Program-made: the position numbers and the translations under genes
The notes under the pieces: model-generated
Seen by the model: only the letters and a program-made list of their open reading frames with translations
Told to the model about the DNA's origin: nothing
Database searches by the model: none
Assembly (NCBI RefSeq): GCF_024809855.1
Contig: NZ_JANUEM010000010.1
Location: 62,001-126,000 of the forward strand
Origin: Rheinheimera pacifica
Lineage (GTDB): Bacteria > Pseudomonadota > Gammaproteobacteria > Enterobacterales > Alteromonadaceae
DNA length: 64,000 nt
Direction of reading: 5' to 3'
In this document: positions 24,146 to 34,356 of the stretch, piece by piece
Layout: each line of letters starts with the position of its first letter
Position numbering within the stretch: the first letter of the stretch is position 1

Positions 24146-25891
24146 ATGAAAACCACTGTAAATATTAAATCACTGTTTTTAACTGTAATGTGTACAGTTT
24201 TGTTGTCGGCTTGCGCAACAACAGCACATAACAACGACAAGCAATTTACCGAACTGGCACAACAACTGTGGCAGGCACAACAGCAGTTAAATGAAACGCC
24301 GCCGGGTGAGCTGACCGATATGTCGCCGCAGGCACTGGAGCAGCGCCACCAACAGCGTCTGGGTTGGCAGGCTAGGTTACAACAAATTAATGTGAAAGCC
24401 TTGTCAGAGCAAAACCAGATTAATCACGCGATTTTATCGTATCGTCTGGCTGATCAGATTGATGAATACCGTTTTGGTGCGCATTTAATGCCGCTGACGT
24501 CAGAATCCGGTTTTCACACCAGCCTTGGCTTTATGGTGCAGCGTGGTAGTTTTAAAACAGCAGCAGATTATCAGCACTATGTGCAAAAACTCGCGGCTAT
24601 TCCACGTTATATGCAACAACAAACGGACTGGATGAAGCTAGGCCTTGCTAAAGGTGTCACGCAACCTAAGGCTGTACTTAAAGGTTTTGAGCAAAGCATT
24701 ATTTCCTATGTGCTACAGGACCCGACACAAAGCGTGTTCTACCAGCCGTTTAATCGTAAACCGGCATTTATCAGCGAAACGGAATGGCAGCAGCTTACCG
24801 CCCAGGCTGCAGAGCAGATTACACAGGCTGTAAACCCGGCTTATCAGGCATTTTATGATTTTATGGTAAATGAGTATCTGCCTGGTGCCAGAGAGACTAT
24901 TGCTGCCAGCGCTTTACCAGATGGTGCGGCGTTTTACCAAAACCGGCTGGAGCATTACACCACGCTAAAACTGACTCCGCAGCAGGTGCATCAAACCGGT
25001 CTGGAAGAGGTAAAGCGTATCCGGGCACAAATGCAGCAGGTAATTGACCAGCTTGGCTTTACCGGCAGTTTTGCTGAGTTTATTCAGTATTTGCGTACCG
25101 ATCCGCAATTTTATGCCAAAACACCTGATGAGCTGATGCGCTATGCCGCTTATCTGGCAAAGAAAGCTGATGCTGAATTGCCAAAGTTATTCAAAACCTT
25201 ACCTCGCACCCCTTATGGTGTGGTTCCGGTACCGGCAGAAATTGCCCCTAAATACACCACTGGGCGTTATTCCGGGCCTAGCCGTGATGACCAGGCCGGT
25301 TTTTACTGGGTAAATACTTACGCGCTGGATCGCCGGCCCTTGTACGAAATGGAAGCTCTGACACTGCACGAAGCTGTGCCAGGCCACCATTTGCAGATTG
25401 CACTTGCCCGTGAACATGCTGAATTGCCGGATTATCGCCGCAGCTTTTACACCTCGGCTTTCGGTGAAGGTTGGGGGTTGTACGCTGAATATCTGGGGCT
25501 GGAAATGGGCTTTTATCAAGAGCCCTACAGCAACTTTGGCCGTCTGACCTATGAAATGTGGCGTGCTGCGCGGCTGGTGGTTGATACCGGTATGCATACT
25601 ATGGGCTGGAGCCGTCAGCAGGCAATAGATTTTCTGGCGGAAAACACCGCCTTGTCTATGCATAACGTTACAACCGAAATAGACCGCTATATTAGCTGGC
25701 CGGCGCAAGCGCTGTCTTACAAGTTAGGTGAAATTACCATTAAGCAGCTACGCGCTGAAGCCGAGCAAGCATTGGGCGATCGCTTTAATGTGCGTGAATT
25801 CCATGACGTAGTGCTGAGTAACGGCAGTGTGCCACTGGCGGTGCTGGAGCAGCAAGTGCGTGCTTACATTGCCCGGCAGCAAAAAGTTTAG
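24146..25891 (+). CDS. DUF885 family lipoprotein, putative zinc peptidase
   Basis: A 581-residue lipoprotein: signal peptide ending in LLSAC (lipobox), then TTAHNNDK. The DUF885 domain is recognised by HEAVPGHH at 408-415, a zinc-binding HExxxxH-like motif, and by FGEGWGLYAEYLGLEMGFY, which supplies the further glutamate. The end (YKLGEITIKQLRAEAEQALG) is also typical. Members are predicted secreted metallopeptidases, and substrates are mostly unknown. GGGAAT precedes the ATG. The roughly 290 bases upstream, divergent from the diguanylate cyclase, hold a TACAAT at 24109-24114 but no convincing -35 partner. Confidence 0.87.
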   Translation: MKTTVNIKSLFLTVMCTVLLSACATTAHNNDKQFTELAQQLWQAQQQLNETPPGELTDMSPQALEQRHQQRLGWQARLQQINVKALSEQNQINHAILSYRLADQIDEYRFGAHLMPLTSESGFHTSLGFMVQRGSFKTAADYQHYVQKLAAIPRYMQQQTDWMKLGLAKGVTQPKAVLKGFEQSIISYVLQDPTQSVFYQPFNRKPAFISETEWQQLTAQAAEQITQAVNPAYQAFYDFMVNEYLPGARETIAASALPDGAAFYQNRLEHYTTLKLTPQQVHQTGLEEVKRIRAQMQQVIDQLGFTGSFAEFIQYLRTDPQFYAKTPDELMRYAAYLAKKADAELPKLFKTLPRTPYGVVPVPAEIAPKYTTGRYSGPSRDDQAGFYWVNTYALDRRPLYEMEALTLHEAVPGHHLQIALAREHAELPDYRRSFYTSAFGEGWGLYAEYLGLEMGFYQEPYSNFGRLTYEMWRAARLVVDTGMHTMGWSRQQAIDFLAENTALSMHNVTTEIDRYISWPAQALSYKLGEITIKQLRAEAEQALGDRFNVREFHDVVLSNGSVPLAVLEQQVRAYIARQQKV

Positions 25892-25936
25892 CAATACAGT
25901 CTGGCAGCAACCGGAACAAACAGGAAGTAAAGCCGC

Positions 25937-26428
25937 ATGGTATGGATGTTGTTGATAGGCGTGTTAGTTTTAGTGTTGCTGTACATACTGTGGCAGATGG
26001 AGCTGATTGGTAAAACAAACAAAAGCCTGCAAATTAAGCTACAACAACGCGAGCAGGAGTTGCTGCGTATGCAGCAGGCTGTGTTTCAACTGGCCGAGCA
26101 GCAAAAAATGCTGCTTGAGCAGCGGCTGGGTAAGCTGGCTGAGCCGCGCTTAAATAAGCAGGAAATGGCGGCGATACAATTATTATGTCAGTTACTACCA
26201 CTAGTTACCCGTGAGTCCTGTAGCAAGGCTGTACCGGCTCAACAAACTATTAAATTGTATTTACGCCAGCATAAAACGCTGGAGTTTGGTCAACTGGAGT
26301 TGATGATGGTAAAACATAGCCGCCTTACGATATTATGGCAGAACAACAGTCTGATATCGTATTTGCAGTTATGTACCGTTGCCGTGGCGCTGGCAGAAGA
26401 AACGCAGGCGCAGCTTAACAGCGCCTGA
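25937..26428 (+). CDS. Uncharacterised single-pass membrane protein
   Basis: A 163-residue protein with one N-terminal membrane helix (2-20) and a long Gln/Glu-rich coiled coil (about 30-75). The C-terminal region is mixed, with LYLRQHKTLEFGQLELMMVKHSRLTILWQ. I do not recognise the family. AGGAAG precedes the ATG. It follows the DUF885 gene by 45 bases and ends 8 bases from a convergent small gene. Confidence 0.65.
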   Translation: MVWMLLIGVLVLVLLYILWQMELIGKTNKSLQIKLQQREQELLRMQQAVFQLAEQQKMLLEQRLGKLAEPRLNKQEMAAIQLLCQLLPLVTRESCSKAVPAQQTIKLYLRQHKTLEFGQLELMMVKHSRLTILWQNNSLISYLQLCTVAVALAEETQAQLNSA

Positions 26429-26436
26429 GTTCGTAT

Positions 26437-26667
26437 TTAGTGTCTTAGAATAACGCGGGGCTCGGTGTCTATCTGCCCTTCAATATCAATAGCGGCTATT
26501 TTGCCACCAGCTGCCAGCACCGCAAGGTTACCTTCAGCCATATGGCGGACGAACAATAAATCGTAACCAAATCGCTGTAATTCAGCGACAGAAAACTTTT
26601 GTGCCAGATTCAGATCTTCCCAGAAATAATGTATATCCTTATCCATCTGGCGCCGTTCATGTGTCAT
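26437..26667 (-). CDS. Small uncharacterised protein
   Basis: A 76-residue acidic-basic mixed protein without membrane segment or signal. DIHYFWEDLNLAQKFSVAELQRFGYDLLFVR is helical, then a short beta-rich end. I do not recognise it. The ATG at 26667 has GGAG six bases upstream, better than other in-frame starts. It lies downstream of the EVE-domain gene on the same strand after a 54-base gap. Confidence 0.6.
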   Translation of the reverse strand: MTHERRQMDKDIHYFWEDLNLAQKFSVAELQRFGYDLLFVRHMAEGNLAVLAAGGKIAAIDIEGQIDTEPRVILRH

Positions 26668-26721
26668 GTCAGGCTCCAACTACCAGGGATAACGGGTTTC
26701 AGGTTACATCAGCTATGCGGA

Positions 26722-27180
26722 TCAGACAAGCTGCATTATGGTTTGCCATTGCGCTGCGTTAACCGGCATAACAGAAAGCCTGCTGCCTTTTTGTACAACA
26801 GGCAACTCACTGAGCTTAGCGGAGCTTTTTAGTTTGTCTAGCGGAATTATCGCTGGCAATTTCTGTTCAAATATCAAATCAACTGCTACCCAGCGTGGCT
26901 TATCTGTTGAAGATTTACTGTCAAAATAGACACTTGCCGAATTGAACTGGCTGGGATCCGGATAACCAGAGCGTACTACTCTGGCAATGCCAGCTACTCC
27001 GATCAGTTTGCAACTGGAGTGATAGATAAACACCTTATCGCCTGTTTTCACACCGTCACGCAGCATATTGCGCGCCTGATAATTGCGTACGCCTTCCCAT
27101 ACTATTGCGGTGTCGGGGGCGTTGGCAAAATCATCAATACTGCATTCGGAAGGTTCTGTTTTAAATAACCAGTAGGCCAT
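26722..27180 (-). CDS. EVE domain-containing protein
   Basis: A 152-residue single-domain protein. It begins [17 protein letters not shown], the diagnostic EVE start, and has [29 protein letters not shown] followed by the late [18 protein letters not shown] domains are PUA-related and bind modified bases in nucleic acids; in several bacteria they associate with modification-dependent restriction, but this one stands alone. It diverges from tesB with 70 bases between starts. Confidence 0.9.
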   Translation of the reverse strand: MAYWLFKTEPSECSIDDFANAPDTAIVWEGVRNYQARNMLRDGVKTGDKVFIYHSSCKLIGVAGIARVVRSGYPDPSQFNSASVYFDSKSSTDKPRWVAVDLIFEQKLPAIIPLDKLKSSAKLSELPVVQKGSRLSVMPVNAAQWQTIMQLV

Positions 27181-27250
27181 CTTTGCTGATCTCCGTAGTT
27201 TGCGGCAGAATACCATTATATTTTACCGCAACGGAACAGAAGGTGAGGCG

Positions 27251-28120
27251 ATGAGTCAGGTATTACAGAATTTGCTGGCATTACTGAAACTGGAAACCAT
27301 AGAGCAGGGGCTGTATCGCGGCCAAAGCCAGGATTTGGGTTTTAAAGCGGTATTTGGCGGCCAGGTGATGGGGCAGGCGTTATCTGCCGCAAAAGAAACG
27401 ATGGCCGAAGAGCGCAAAGTGCACTCGTTTCATTCTTATTTTTTACGCCCCGGAGATGCCAGTAAGCCGATAGTATACGAAGTTGAAAATATCCGTGACG
27501 GCAAAAGTTTTAGTACGCGTCGGGTAAGTGCTATTCAGTTTGGTAAGCCAATATTTTATTTAACGGCGTCATTTCAGGCTGAAGAGAGCGGTTTTGAGCA
27601 TCAGGACGCAATGCCAACAGTGCCGGGCCCTGAACAACTGGTATCCGATCTGGAGTTTTATCAGCGACATGCCGAGCTTATTCCGGATAGCCTGCGCAGC
27701 AAGTTTATTTGTGAAAAGCCCATAGAAATGCGCCCGGTGGATTTTCAAAACCCGTTTAAACCACAAGTAAGTGCTGCCAGGCGCTATGTCTGGTTTAAAG
27801 CCAACGGAGCAATGCCGGACGATTTACGTGTGCATAAATATTTGCTGGCTTATGCCTCTGATTTCAACTTTTTACCTACAGCACTGCAGCCGCATGGTAA
27901 GTCATTTATGGCGCCGAATATGCAGGTAGCCACTATAGACCATGCCATGTGGTTTCATCAGGATTTCCGCTTTGACGACTGGTTATTGTATGCGGTAGAC
28001 AGCCCCAGCGCGTCAGGCGGCCGTGGGCTGGTTCGTGGCCAGTTTTTTAACCGCGATGGTGTACTGGTGGCGTCTACTATACAAGAAGGTGTGATCCGGG
28101 CTTACCCAACCAGCCGCTAA
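27251..28120 (+). CDS. tesB: Acyl-CoA thioesterase II
   Basis: A 289-residue double hot-dog thioesterase that releases free fatty acids from acyl-CoA. Signature segments: [40 protein letters not shown], the central catalytic part with [14 protein letters not shown], and the end [14 protein letters not shown]. The ATG at 27251 gives the usual MSQVLQNLL start, with AGGTGAGG just upstream. Its last four bases overlap plsB convergently. Confidence 0.94.
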   Translation: MSQVLQNLLALLKLETIEQGLYRGQSQDLGFKAVFGGQVMGQALSAAKETMAEERKVHSFHSYFLRPGDASKPIVYEVENIRDGKSFSTRRVSAIQFGKPIFYLTASFQAEESGFEHQDAMPTVPGPEQLVSDLEFYQRHAELIPDSLRSKFICEKPIEMRPVDFQNPFKPQVSAARRYVWFKANGAMPDDLRVHKYLLAYASDFNFLPTALQPHGKSFMAPNMQVATIDHAMWFHQDFRFDDWLLYAVDSPSASGGRGLVRGQFFNRDGVLVASTIQEGVIRAYPTSR

Positions 28121-30558
28121 CGCAGGCTGGAGGGTATAATACTGTGTATACTTTGCAGTACGTCGTTGCGCAATAAACGGCTGACGGTGTCTTTTAACCG
28201 GTGCAGTTGTGCGGTTGAGGTGACACGGCTTTGCTCATCGGTTTGAGTGTAGCCGTTGTCTTTTAGCGCATTGAGCAATGTACTAAAGAGCTGTTTGTCG
28301 TAGTATTCTGGCGCAGTAATACCATGCAGGTTTAACAGGCGTTGTGCCAGTTCATGGCTGTGCTTTTCCAGATCTGCGCGGCTTTGCGGGCCAAGATTTT
28401 CGATTAGCTGCAACACCATGGCATAGCGCTGTAATGTGTGCTCAGCGTTATTGGCCAGCAGGCTCAGCATAAAGTAGCCATTACTGTGCTGTGTTGGGGC
28501 CTGGTAATTGTCGCCGTCTTGCTCTGCCAGGCCGCCATCTACCATCTGTTGCAATATAGCTGTGCAGTACGCCTCAACTGAGCTGATGTTGAGAAACAAT
28601 TCCTGTTGCAGCAAGGGATACAGCTGCTGTATCACGGCATTTAACTGCTGGCGGTTGATATTGCGCTGATGCAGAATACTGCAGGCAATAATGGCTGGCA
28701 GCATAAATAAATGCAGTACGTTGTTGCGATAATAACTGAGTAATATCGCATTGGCGTCTGTCAGGCCGATTAGCTGGCCAAAACTGTCATTGTGTTGCTG
28801 CACTTTTTGCAGGCTAAGCGCGTGATCGAGCAACTGCGCAGCAGACTCTTGTGGCAGTGTCACTTGTTTATGGTATGGCGCGTTGCGTTGTAACGACAGA
28901 TAGAAATCAATTTGCTGTTCCAGCTCTGTGCGCGTTAGTGTGTGTTTGTCTGTTGCCAGTAGACACAGTGCGAGCAGATTGATGCTGTTCAGCGCGGCAG
29001 CCTGATTAATACGCTGCATCATATTATCGGCCAGTTGCGCCACTATCGGGTTTAGCCATTGCGGTTTTTGTACTTCCAGCGCATCGATATCCTGCTTCCA
29101 GTCAGGTACCTGCTGGTTCAGATAATTATTTAATGTTACAGGCTCGCCAAAATTGACGTAACCATAGCCGTAATCACGCAGGTTGCGGATGGCTTTGATT
29201 ACACCCAGGGCTGATTCTTTCTGTTTACCTGAGCCTTTTAATTCGCGCAGGTAAGTGTTTACTTCCATTACATGCTCATAGCCCAGATAAACCGGTACCA
29301 GTGTTACCGGCCGCTCTATACCACGCAGCATAGCCTGTAATGTCATCGCCAGCATGCCGGTTTTCGGTTGCAATAAGCGGCCTGTGCGGCTACGCCCGCC
29401 TTCTGTATAGTATTTTATTGAATAGCCTTTACTGAACAACTGACACAAATATTCACGAAAGACCGCAGAATACAGTTTATTGCCGCTGAAACTGCGACGG
29501 ATAAAAAATGCGCCGCCACGGCGGAAGATGGTACCGGCAGGCCAGAAGTTCAGGTTAATACCGGCAGCAATATGTGGTGGTGCCATACCTTGCTGGTAAA
29601 TAACATAACTTAGCAGCAGGTAATCCATATGGCTGCGATGGCAGGGGATATAGACAATTTCATGGCCTTTTTGTGCCAGATCGCGCAGCATATCCGCGTT
29701 ATTTACCTTAATGCCAGTATACAGCTTATGCCATAACCAGCGTAATACTCTGTCACCTACACGCAACGTTGATGCGCGGTAGTCTGCGGCAATTTCCAGC
29801 AGTAATTTCCGCGCTTCCTGGCGGGCGGCCTTTACCGGTATACGCTTGGCTTTGGCTTCATCTTCAATGGCTTTTTTCAGCGCTGGTGCTGCCAGCAAAG
29901 CATTAAACAACTGCGGGCGGTTAACCAGCTTAGGTCCGTTTGCCGCCAGGCGCTGACGATAAAAGTGAAACCGTGACATCCGTAATAGCTTGTGTGCAGT
30001 TTGCTCTTCGCAGCCAAACTGCGCCGCCATTTGTTGTAGCGATACCGGGCGGCTAAACCGTGCCAGGCTGTGGCGGCCAGACACCAACACAATTAATAAC
30101 TTTGCCAGCCAGTTAGGCGCATGCGCTTCACCTATCAGGCCTTTAATGCTGTTCTCCTTACCCGGTGCCCGGCCCCACAATAATGATACGGGTACCAATT
30201 GTGCATTTAATGCCGGATCAGCCAGGTGGGCCTGCAGCAACGCCTGGCCCTGCGCCAGAGCAGTGGTTTTACCGCGTTTAAACAGCAGAGTATGGGGTTT
30301 TTCCAGAAATAAAGTCCGTGGGTGCAGGCTGCCGTTCAGGCTGACATTATCATTTGGATCCGGTAGTGTCAGCTTGGCACAGATACGCCTTATTGCCGCC
30401 AGATCTGCGGCAGATTCGGTGGTGCAGATATAAAACAATGGGCGGCTGGTATCCAGTGCCAGTTCCGCAACCGGATGCTCCGGCACAACTTTGTACTTCA
30501 GCAATGGCCACATCGGCCATTTTAACAAGGCAGCAAATAACTTAACTGGCCGAAACAT
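28117..30558 (-). CDS. plsB: Glycerol-3-phosphate 1-O-acyltransferase
   Basis: An 813-residue membrane-associated enzyme for the first step of phospholipid synthesis. Acyltransferase blocks are clear: [12 protein letters not shown] (HX4D), then [41 protein letters not shown] and [11 protein letters not shown]. Length is close to E. coli PlsB (807). The ATG at 30558 is supported by GGGGGGGCAGGT upstream; the frame is open further but that extension is Cys-rich and unlike PlsB. It diverges from lexA as in E. coli. The G7 tract sits in the ribosome site. Confidence 0.95.
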   Translation of the reverse strand: MFRPVKLFAALLKWPMWPLLKYKVVPEHPVAELALDTSRPLFYICTTESAADLAAIRRICAKLTLPDPNDNVSLNGSLHPRTLFLEKPHTLLFKRGKTTALAQGQALLQAHLADPALNAQLVPVSLLWGRAPGKENSIKGLIGEAHAPNWLAKLLIVLVSGRHSLARFSRPVSLQQMAAQFGCEEQTAHKLLRMSRFHFYRQRLAANGPKLVNRPQLFNALLAAPALKKAIEDEAKAKRIPVKAARQEARKLLLEIAADYRASTLRVGDRVLRWLWHKLYTGIKVNNADMLRDLAQKGHEIVYIPCHRSHMDYLLLSYVIYQQGMAPPHIAAGINLNFWPAGTIFRRGGAFFIRRSFSGNKLYSAVFREYLCQLFSKGYSIKYYTEGGRSRTGRLLQPKTGMLAMTLQAMLRGIERPVTLVPVYLGYEHVMEVNTYLRELKGSGKQKESALGVIKAIRNLRDYGYGYVNFGEPVTLNNYLNQQVPDWKQDIDALEVQKPQWLNPIVAQLADNMMQRINQAAALNSINLLALCLLATDKHTLTRTELEQQIDFYLSLQRNAPYHKQVTLPQESAAQLLDHALSLQKVQQHNDSFGQLIGLTDANAILLSYYRNNVLHLFMLPAIIACSILHQRNINRQQLNAVIQQLYPLLQQELFLNISSVEAYCTAILQQMVDGGLAEQDGDNYQAPTQHSNGYFMLSLLANNAEHTLQRYAMVLQLIENLGPQSRADLEKHSHELAQRLLNLHGITAPEYYDKQLFSTLLNALKDNGYTQTDEQSRVTSTAQLHRLKDTVSRLLRNDVLQSIHSIIPSSLR

Positions 30559-30651
30559 ACCTGCCCCCCCGGAAAAAAGGCGCTTAGCATAGCATGGAAG
30601 CGTTAGCGGGAAAATTGCCGGCAACAAGCCATACTTGCATTTGCACTTTGG

Positions 30652-30667
30652 CTGTATATACTGACAG
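30652..30667. promoter_or_regulatory. SOS box 1 (LexA operator)
   Basis: CTGTATATACTGACAG is a CTGT-N8-ACAG match, differing from the E. coli consensus only inside the spacer. It lies 27 bases before the lexA ATG, so it should mediate lexA autoregulation and may also affect plsB. Confidence 0.92.
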
Positions 30668-30673
30668 TATTCA

Positions 30674-30689
30674 CTGTACAGGTAACCAG
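30674..30689. promoter_or_regulatory. SOS box 2 (LexA operator, one mismatch)
   Basis: CTGTACAGGTAACCAG keeps the left CTGT and reads CCAG on the right. It starts 22 bases after box 1, nearly the arrangement of E. coli lexA, whose second box also ends in CCAG. It overlaps the place where a ribosome site would be, 4 bases before the ATG. Confidence 0.75.
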
Positions 30690-30693
30690 CACT

Positions 30694-31311
30694 ATGAGAC
30701 CTCTGACACCAAGACAGGCAGAAATTCTGCAATTGATAAAAACCTATCAGCAAGATAGTGGCATGCCGCCAACCCGGGCTGAAATTGCCCAGCAACTAGG
30801 CTTTAAATCGGCTAATGCTGCTGAAGAGCACTTAAAAGCGCTGGCAAAAAAGGGTGTTATTGAAATGATGCCGGGTACATCGCGTGGCATTCGTCTGGTA
30901 GAAACTGATGAACCGGAGCAGTTGGGTTTGCCGTTAATTGGTAAAGTAGCAGCCGGCCAGCCAATTCTGGCAACTGAGCATGTGCAGGATTATTATCAGG
31001 TAGATGCCAACCTGTTTAAACCTCATGCTGATTTTTTACTACGGGTGCAGGGCATGAGTATGCAGGATATTGGCATTTTGGATGGTGACTTGCTGGCTGT
31101 GCATAAAACCAGCCAGGCGCAGCCTGGTCAGGTTATCGTGGCCCGGGTTGATGAAGATGTGACGGTTAAACGGTTTCAGCGCGACGGTAACACCGTATTA
31201 CTGCAACCGGAAAATAAAGACTTTGATGTGATCAAAGTAGATTTACGCGCCCAGCATTTTGCCGTTGAAGGCTTGGCTGTAGGTGTTATCCGTAACGGCA
31301 GTTGGTTATAA
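30694..31311 (+). CDS. lexA: SOS repressor LexA
   Basis: A 205-residue repressor of DNA-damage genes that cleaves itself when RecA is active. The N-terminal winged helix carries [26 protein letters not shown]. The cleavage bond is Ala87-Gly88 in VAAGQP, the catalytic serine is S122 in GMSM, and the lysine is K159 in VTVKR. All are intact. The start is at the first ATG downstream of two SOS boxes, giving [12 protein letters not shown]. Confidence 0.97.
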   Translation: MRPLTPRQAEILQLIKTYQQDSGMPPTRAEIAQQLGFKSANAAEEHLKALAKKGVIEMMPGTSRGIRLVETDEPEQLGLPLIGKVAAGQPILATEHVQDYYQVDANLFKPHADFLLRVQGMSMQDIGILDGDLLAVHKTSQAQPGQVIVARVDEDVTVKRFQRDGNTVLLQPENKDFDVIKVDLRAQHFAVEGLAVGVIRNGSWL

Positions 31312-31343
31312 TTTGTACTAACCTCAATAAGTTATTTGTTAAT

Positions 31344-31380
31344 AAGCGCTGGTATGACCACTGAGGTTTGCCGGCGCTTT
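31344..31380 (+). terminator. Probable intrinsic terminator after lexA
   Basis: AAGCGCTGG-type left arm (31344-31352) pairs with CCGGCGCTT (31371-31379), with one G-U pair, around an 18-base loop, followed by TTTGTTATTT. It lies about 30 bases after the lexA stop. Confidence 0.6.
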
Positions 31381-31617
31381 TGTTATTTAGGGGTTTACAC
31401 TGAAGCAGATTTGGATAATTCTTAGGCTGAAACTGATTAAAAAATAACAAAAGGTCAGTTTTTGGTTTCAGCGCTAGCCCCGAAACCATGGGTAATAATA
31501 ACAATAATAAACTGATGAAACTTCATACATAGGTTCGGTGTGGGTGGGTAAGAACCGTGTAGTACTGTGTACTTAGTTTCTGCAGTTTGCTTTGCAAAAT
31601 GACAGAGGAGAAGTCCA
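31381..31617 (+). promoter_or_regulatory. Upstream region of the cytochrome oxidase operon
   Basis: The 306-base gap between lexA and coxB contains the lexA terminator and then about 235 A/T-rich bases with no gene I can support. It must carry the coxB promoter; no -35/-10 pair is convincing. GAGGAG at about 31605-31611 is the ribosome site for the GTG start of coxB. Confidence 0.45.
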
Positions 31618-32760
31618 GTGACGAAAACGCGTAGTCTTCGTTGGTCGCTGCCAACCCTGCTTTTAGCTGCAACCGTTAATGCAACAGATATGCCTTTAAA
31701 TATGACCAGAGGCGTAACAGAAATCAGTCAGCAGGTTTATGACTTGCATATGACCATTTTCTGGATTTGTTGTGTAATTGGTGCAGTGGTGTTCGGGATC
31801 ATGTTCTGGTCTATCGTTCGCCATCGAAAAGCGCGGGGTGTGCAGCCTGCCCAATTCCATGAAAGTACCAAAGTAGAAATACTCTGGACCGCTATACCGG
31901 TAGTAATTCTGATCGTTATGGCCATTCCGGCTACTAAAACCCTTATTGCTATGGAAGATACCACAGAGGCTGATGTCACTGTGCTGATAACCGGTTCGCA
32001 GTGGAAATGGCATTACAAATACCTTGAGAATGATGTTGAATTTTACTCTTTGCTGGCCACGCCCAAAGAGCAAATTACCAACAGGTTTGCCAAAGGAGAA
32101 AACTATCTGCTGGAGGTTGACCGGCCACTGGTGATCCCCACCGGCAAAAAAGTACGTTTTCTGATGACCTCTGATGATGTTATCCACTCCTGGTGGGTAC
32201 CCGCCTTCGCAGTTAAGAAAGATGCTAACCCCGGCTTTATTAACGAAGCCTGGACCCGGGTAGACGAGCCGGGCATTTATCGCGGCCAGTGCGCTGAGCT
32301 ATGTGGCAAAGATCATGGTTTTATGCCGGTGGTGGTGATAGCCAAGAGCCCGGCTGACTACGAGCAGTGGGTTAATGGTGAGGCCGAGCGCATTGCAAAA
32401 GCAAAAGCCGAAGAGCAGGAACTGCTGGCAATGAATATGAGTATGGAAGAGTTGATGAGCGTCGGGGCGCGCACCTACACCGCTTACTGCGCTGCCTGCC
32501 ATCAGCCTAACGGTGAGGGCTTGCCGGGTATTTTCCCGGCGCTTAAAGGCAGTGCCATGGCACTGAATGATAAGCCGGGCCACATCAATGTGGTGCTTAA
32601 TGGTAAAGCCGGAACCGCTATGCAGGCTTATGCCAGGCAACTTAGTTTAAAAGAAATTGCTGCCGTAATTACCTATGAGCGTAATGCCTGGGGTAACAAT
32701 ACCGGTGAACTGGTGCAGGCTGCTGATGTGCATGCCGTCATGCAAGGTAAAGGGGAATAG
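31618..32760 (+). CDS. coxB: Cytochrome c oxidase subunit II with fused cytochrome c domain
   Basis: A 380-residue subunit that takes electrons into the oxidase through the CuA centre. A signal peptide (to about 23) precedes two membrane helices (about 43-65 and 85-105). The CuA site is seen in HSWWVPAF and CAELCGKDHGFMPV. A C-terminal cytochrome c domain contains the heme motif CAACH near 291-295, with GIFPALKGS and a distal Met. This makes it a caa3-type subunit. It starts at GTG, with GAGGAG upstream. First gene of the oxidase operon. Confidence 0.95.
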   Translation: MTKTRSLRWSLPTLLLAATVNATDMPLNMTRGVTEISQQVYDLHMTIFWICCVIGAVVFGIMFWSIVRHRKARGVQPAQFHESTKVEILWTAIPVVILIVMAIPATKTLIAMEDTTEADVTVLITGSQWKWHYKYLENDVEFYSLLATPKEQITNRFAKGENYLLEVDRPLVIPTGKKVRFLMTSDDVIHSWWVPAFAVKKDANPGFINEAWTRVDEPGIYRGQCAELCGKDHGFMPVVVIAKSPADYEQWVNGEAERIAKAKAEEQELLAMNMSMEELMSVGARTYTAYCAACHQPNGEGLPGIFPALKGSAMALNDKPGHINVVLNGKAGTAMQAYARQLSLKEIAAVITYERNAWGNNTGELVQAADVHAVMQGKGE

Positions 32761-32763
32761 CCG

Positions 32764-34347
32764 ATGAGTGCAGTAGTGACAGATCATGAGCACGAACATC
32801 ATGACCATAAACCCAGTGGCATAAAGCGCTGGTTATATACCACCAACCATAAAGATATCGGCACCATGTATCTGGTGTTTGCGCTGATTATGTTTTTTAT
32901 CGGCGGCGCTATGGCAATGGTGATACGCGCTGAGTTATTTCAACCTGGTATGCAGTTTGTTGAGCCTAACTTTTTTAACCAGATGACGACAGTACACGGT
33001 CTGATCATGGTATTTGGTGCAGTAATGCCGGCTTTTACCGGGTTGGCAAACTGGATGATACCGATGATGATTGGCGCGCCGGATATGGCGTTACCGCGAA
33101 TGAATAACTGGAGTTTCTGGATCCTGCCGTTTGCATTTTTAATTCTGTTGATGTCGCTGTTTATGCCCGGTGGCGGCCCCAATTTCGGCTGGACTTTCTA
33201 CGCACCGTTATCAACTACCTATAGTGGCGACAGCACGGCGTTATTTGTGTTTTCAGTGCACATTATGGGTATATCCTCCATCATGGGTGCCATCAACGTT
33301 ATCGTAACTATCTTTAACCTGCGCGCGCCTGGCATGACCTGGATGAAAATGCCATTGTTTGTCTGGACCTGGCTGATTACCGCCTTCCTGCTGATTATGG
33401 TAATGCCGGTGTTAGCCGGTGTAGTGACGATGGTACTGACCGATAAATACTTTGGTACCAGTTTCTTTGATGCTGCCGGTGGCGGCGATCCGGTGCTGTT
33501 TCAGCATATTTTCTGGTTTTTCGGTCACCCGGAAGTGTACATCATGATATTACCGGCCTTTGGTATAGTGTCGAGCATAGTGCCTACCTTTGCCCGTAAA
33601 CCTCTGTTTGGCTATGCCTCTATGGTATATGCCACCTCCAGTATTGCGTTGCTGTCATTTCTGGTATGGGCGCACCATATGTTTACCACGGGTATGCCGG
33701 TCGCCGGGGCGCTGTTTTTTATGTACTGCACCATGCTGATAGCGGTGCCCACCGGGGTAAAAGTATTTAACTGGGTGGCTACCATGTGGCGCGGCGCTAT
33801 GACGTTTGAAGTGCCAATGATGTTTGCACTGGCATTTATTGTGCTGTTTACCATCGGCGGTTTCTCGGGCCTGATGCTGGCGATTACCCCGGCAGACTTC
33901 CAATACCACGATACCTATTTTGTGGTGGCGCATTTCCATTATGTACTGGTAACCGGTGCGGTGTTCTCGATTATTGCTGCTGCCTACTACTGGTTACCCA
34001 AGTGGACCGGGCATATGTATGACGAAAAGCTGGGGCAATGGCATTTCTGGTGCTCACTGATTTCAGTCAACATGCTGTTTTTCCCTATGCACTTTGTCGG
34101 CCTGGCTGGTATGCCGCGGCGCATTCCAGATTACGCGCTGCAATTTGCTGATTTTAATGCCTTTATCAGCATTGGTGGTTTTCTGTTTGGTGCTTCGCAA
34201 CTGATTTTTGTCGCGGTGTTGGTGAAATGTGCCCGTGGTGGTGAAAAAGCCACAGCGCAGGTATGGGAAGGGGCTGAAGGCCTGGAATGGGAAGTACCCT
34301 CTCCGGCGCCGTATCATACCTTTGAAACGCCACCGGTAATTAAGTAG
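32764..34347 (+). CDS. coxA: Cytochrome c oxidase subunit I
   Basis: A 527-residue, twelve-helix catalytic subunit with heme a, heme a3 and CuB that reduces oxygen and pumps protons. Ligand segments: TTVHGLIMVFGAVMPAF for heme a, WFFGHPEVYIMILPAFG for CuB and the Tyr-His cross-link, WAHHMFTTGM for CuB, and HDTYFVVAHFHYVLVTG for both hemes. The His-rich N-terminal stretch (HEHEHHDHKP) is unusual but outside the core. It starts 3 bases after coxB. Confidence 0.97.
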   Translation: MSAVVTDHEHEHHDHKPSGIKRWLYTTNHKDIGTMYLVFALIMFFIGGAMAMVIRAELFQPGMQFVEPNFFNQMTTVHGLIMVFGAVMPAFTGLANWMIPMMIGAPDMALPRMNNWSFWILPFAFLILLMSLFMPGGGPNFGWTFYAPLSTTYSGDSTALFVFSVHIMGISSIMGAINVIVTIFNLRAPGMTWMKMPLFVWTWLITAFLLIMVMPVLAGVVTMVLTDKYFGTSFFDAAGGGDPVLFQHIFWFFGHPEVYIMILPAFGIVSSIVPTFARKPLFGYASMVYATSSIALLSFLVWAHHMFTTGMPVAGALFFMYCTMLIAVPTGVKVFNWVATMWRGAMTFEVPMMFALAFIVLFTIGGFSGLMLAITPADFQYHDTYFVVAHFHYVLVTGAVFSIIAAAYYWLPKWTGHMYDEKLGQWHFWCSLISVNMLFFPMHFVGLAGMPRRIPDYALQFADFNAFISIGGFLFGASQLIFVAVLVKCARGGEKATAQVWEGAEGLEWEVPSPAPYHTFETPPVIK

Positions 34348-34356
34348 GAGCGCGTT

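Noticed and set aside
25199..25708. 169-codon open frame antisense to the DUF885 gene
   Set aside because: Lies over the HEAVPGHH region of a well-supported gene and resembles nothing.
30559..30795. Upstream in-frame extension of plsB
   Set aside because: Crosses both SOS boxes and the lexA start, is Cys/Tyr-rich and unlike PlsB; the ATG at 30558 has a strong ribosome site.
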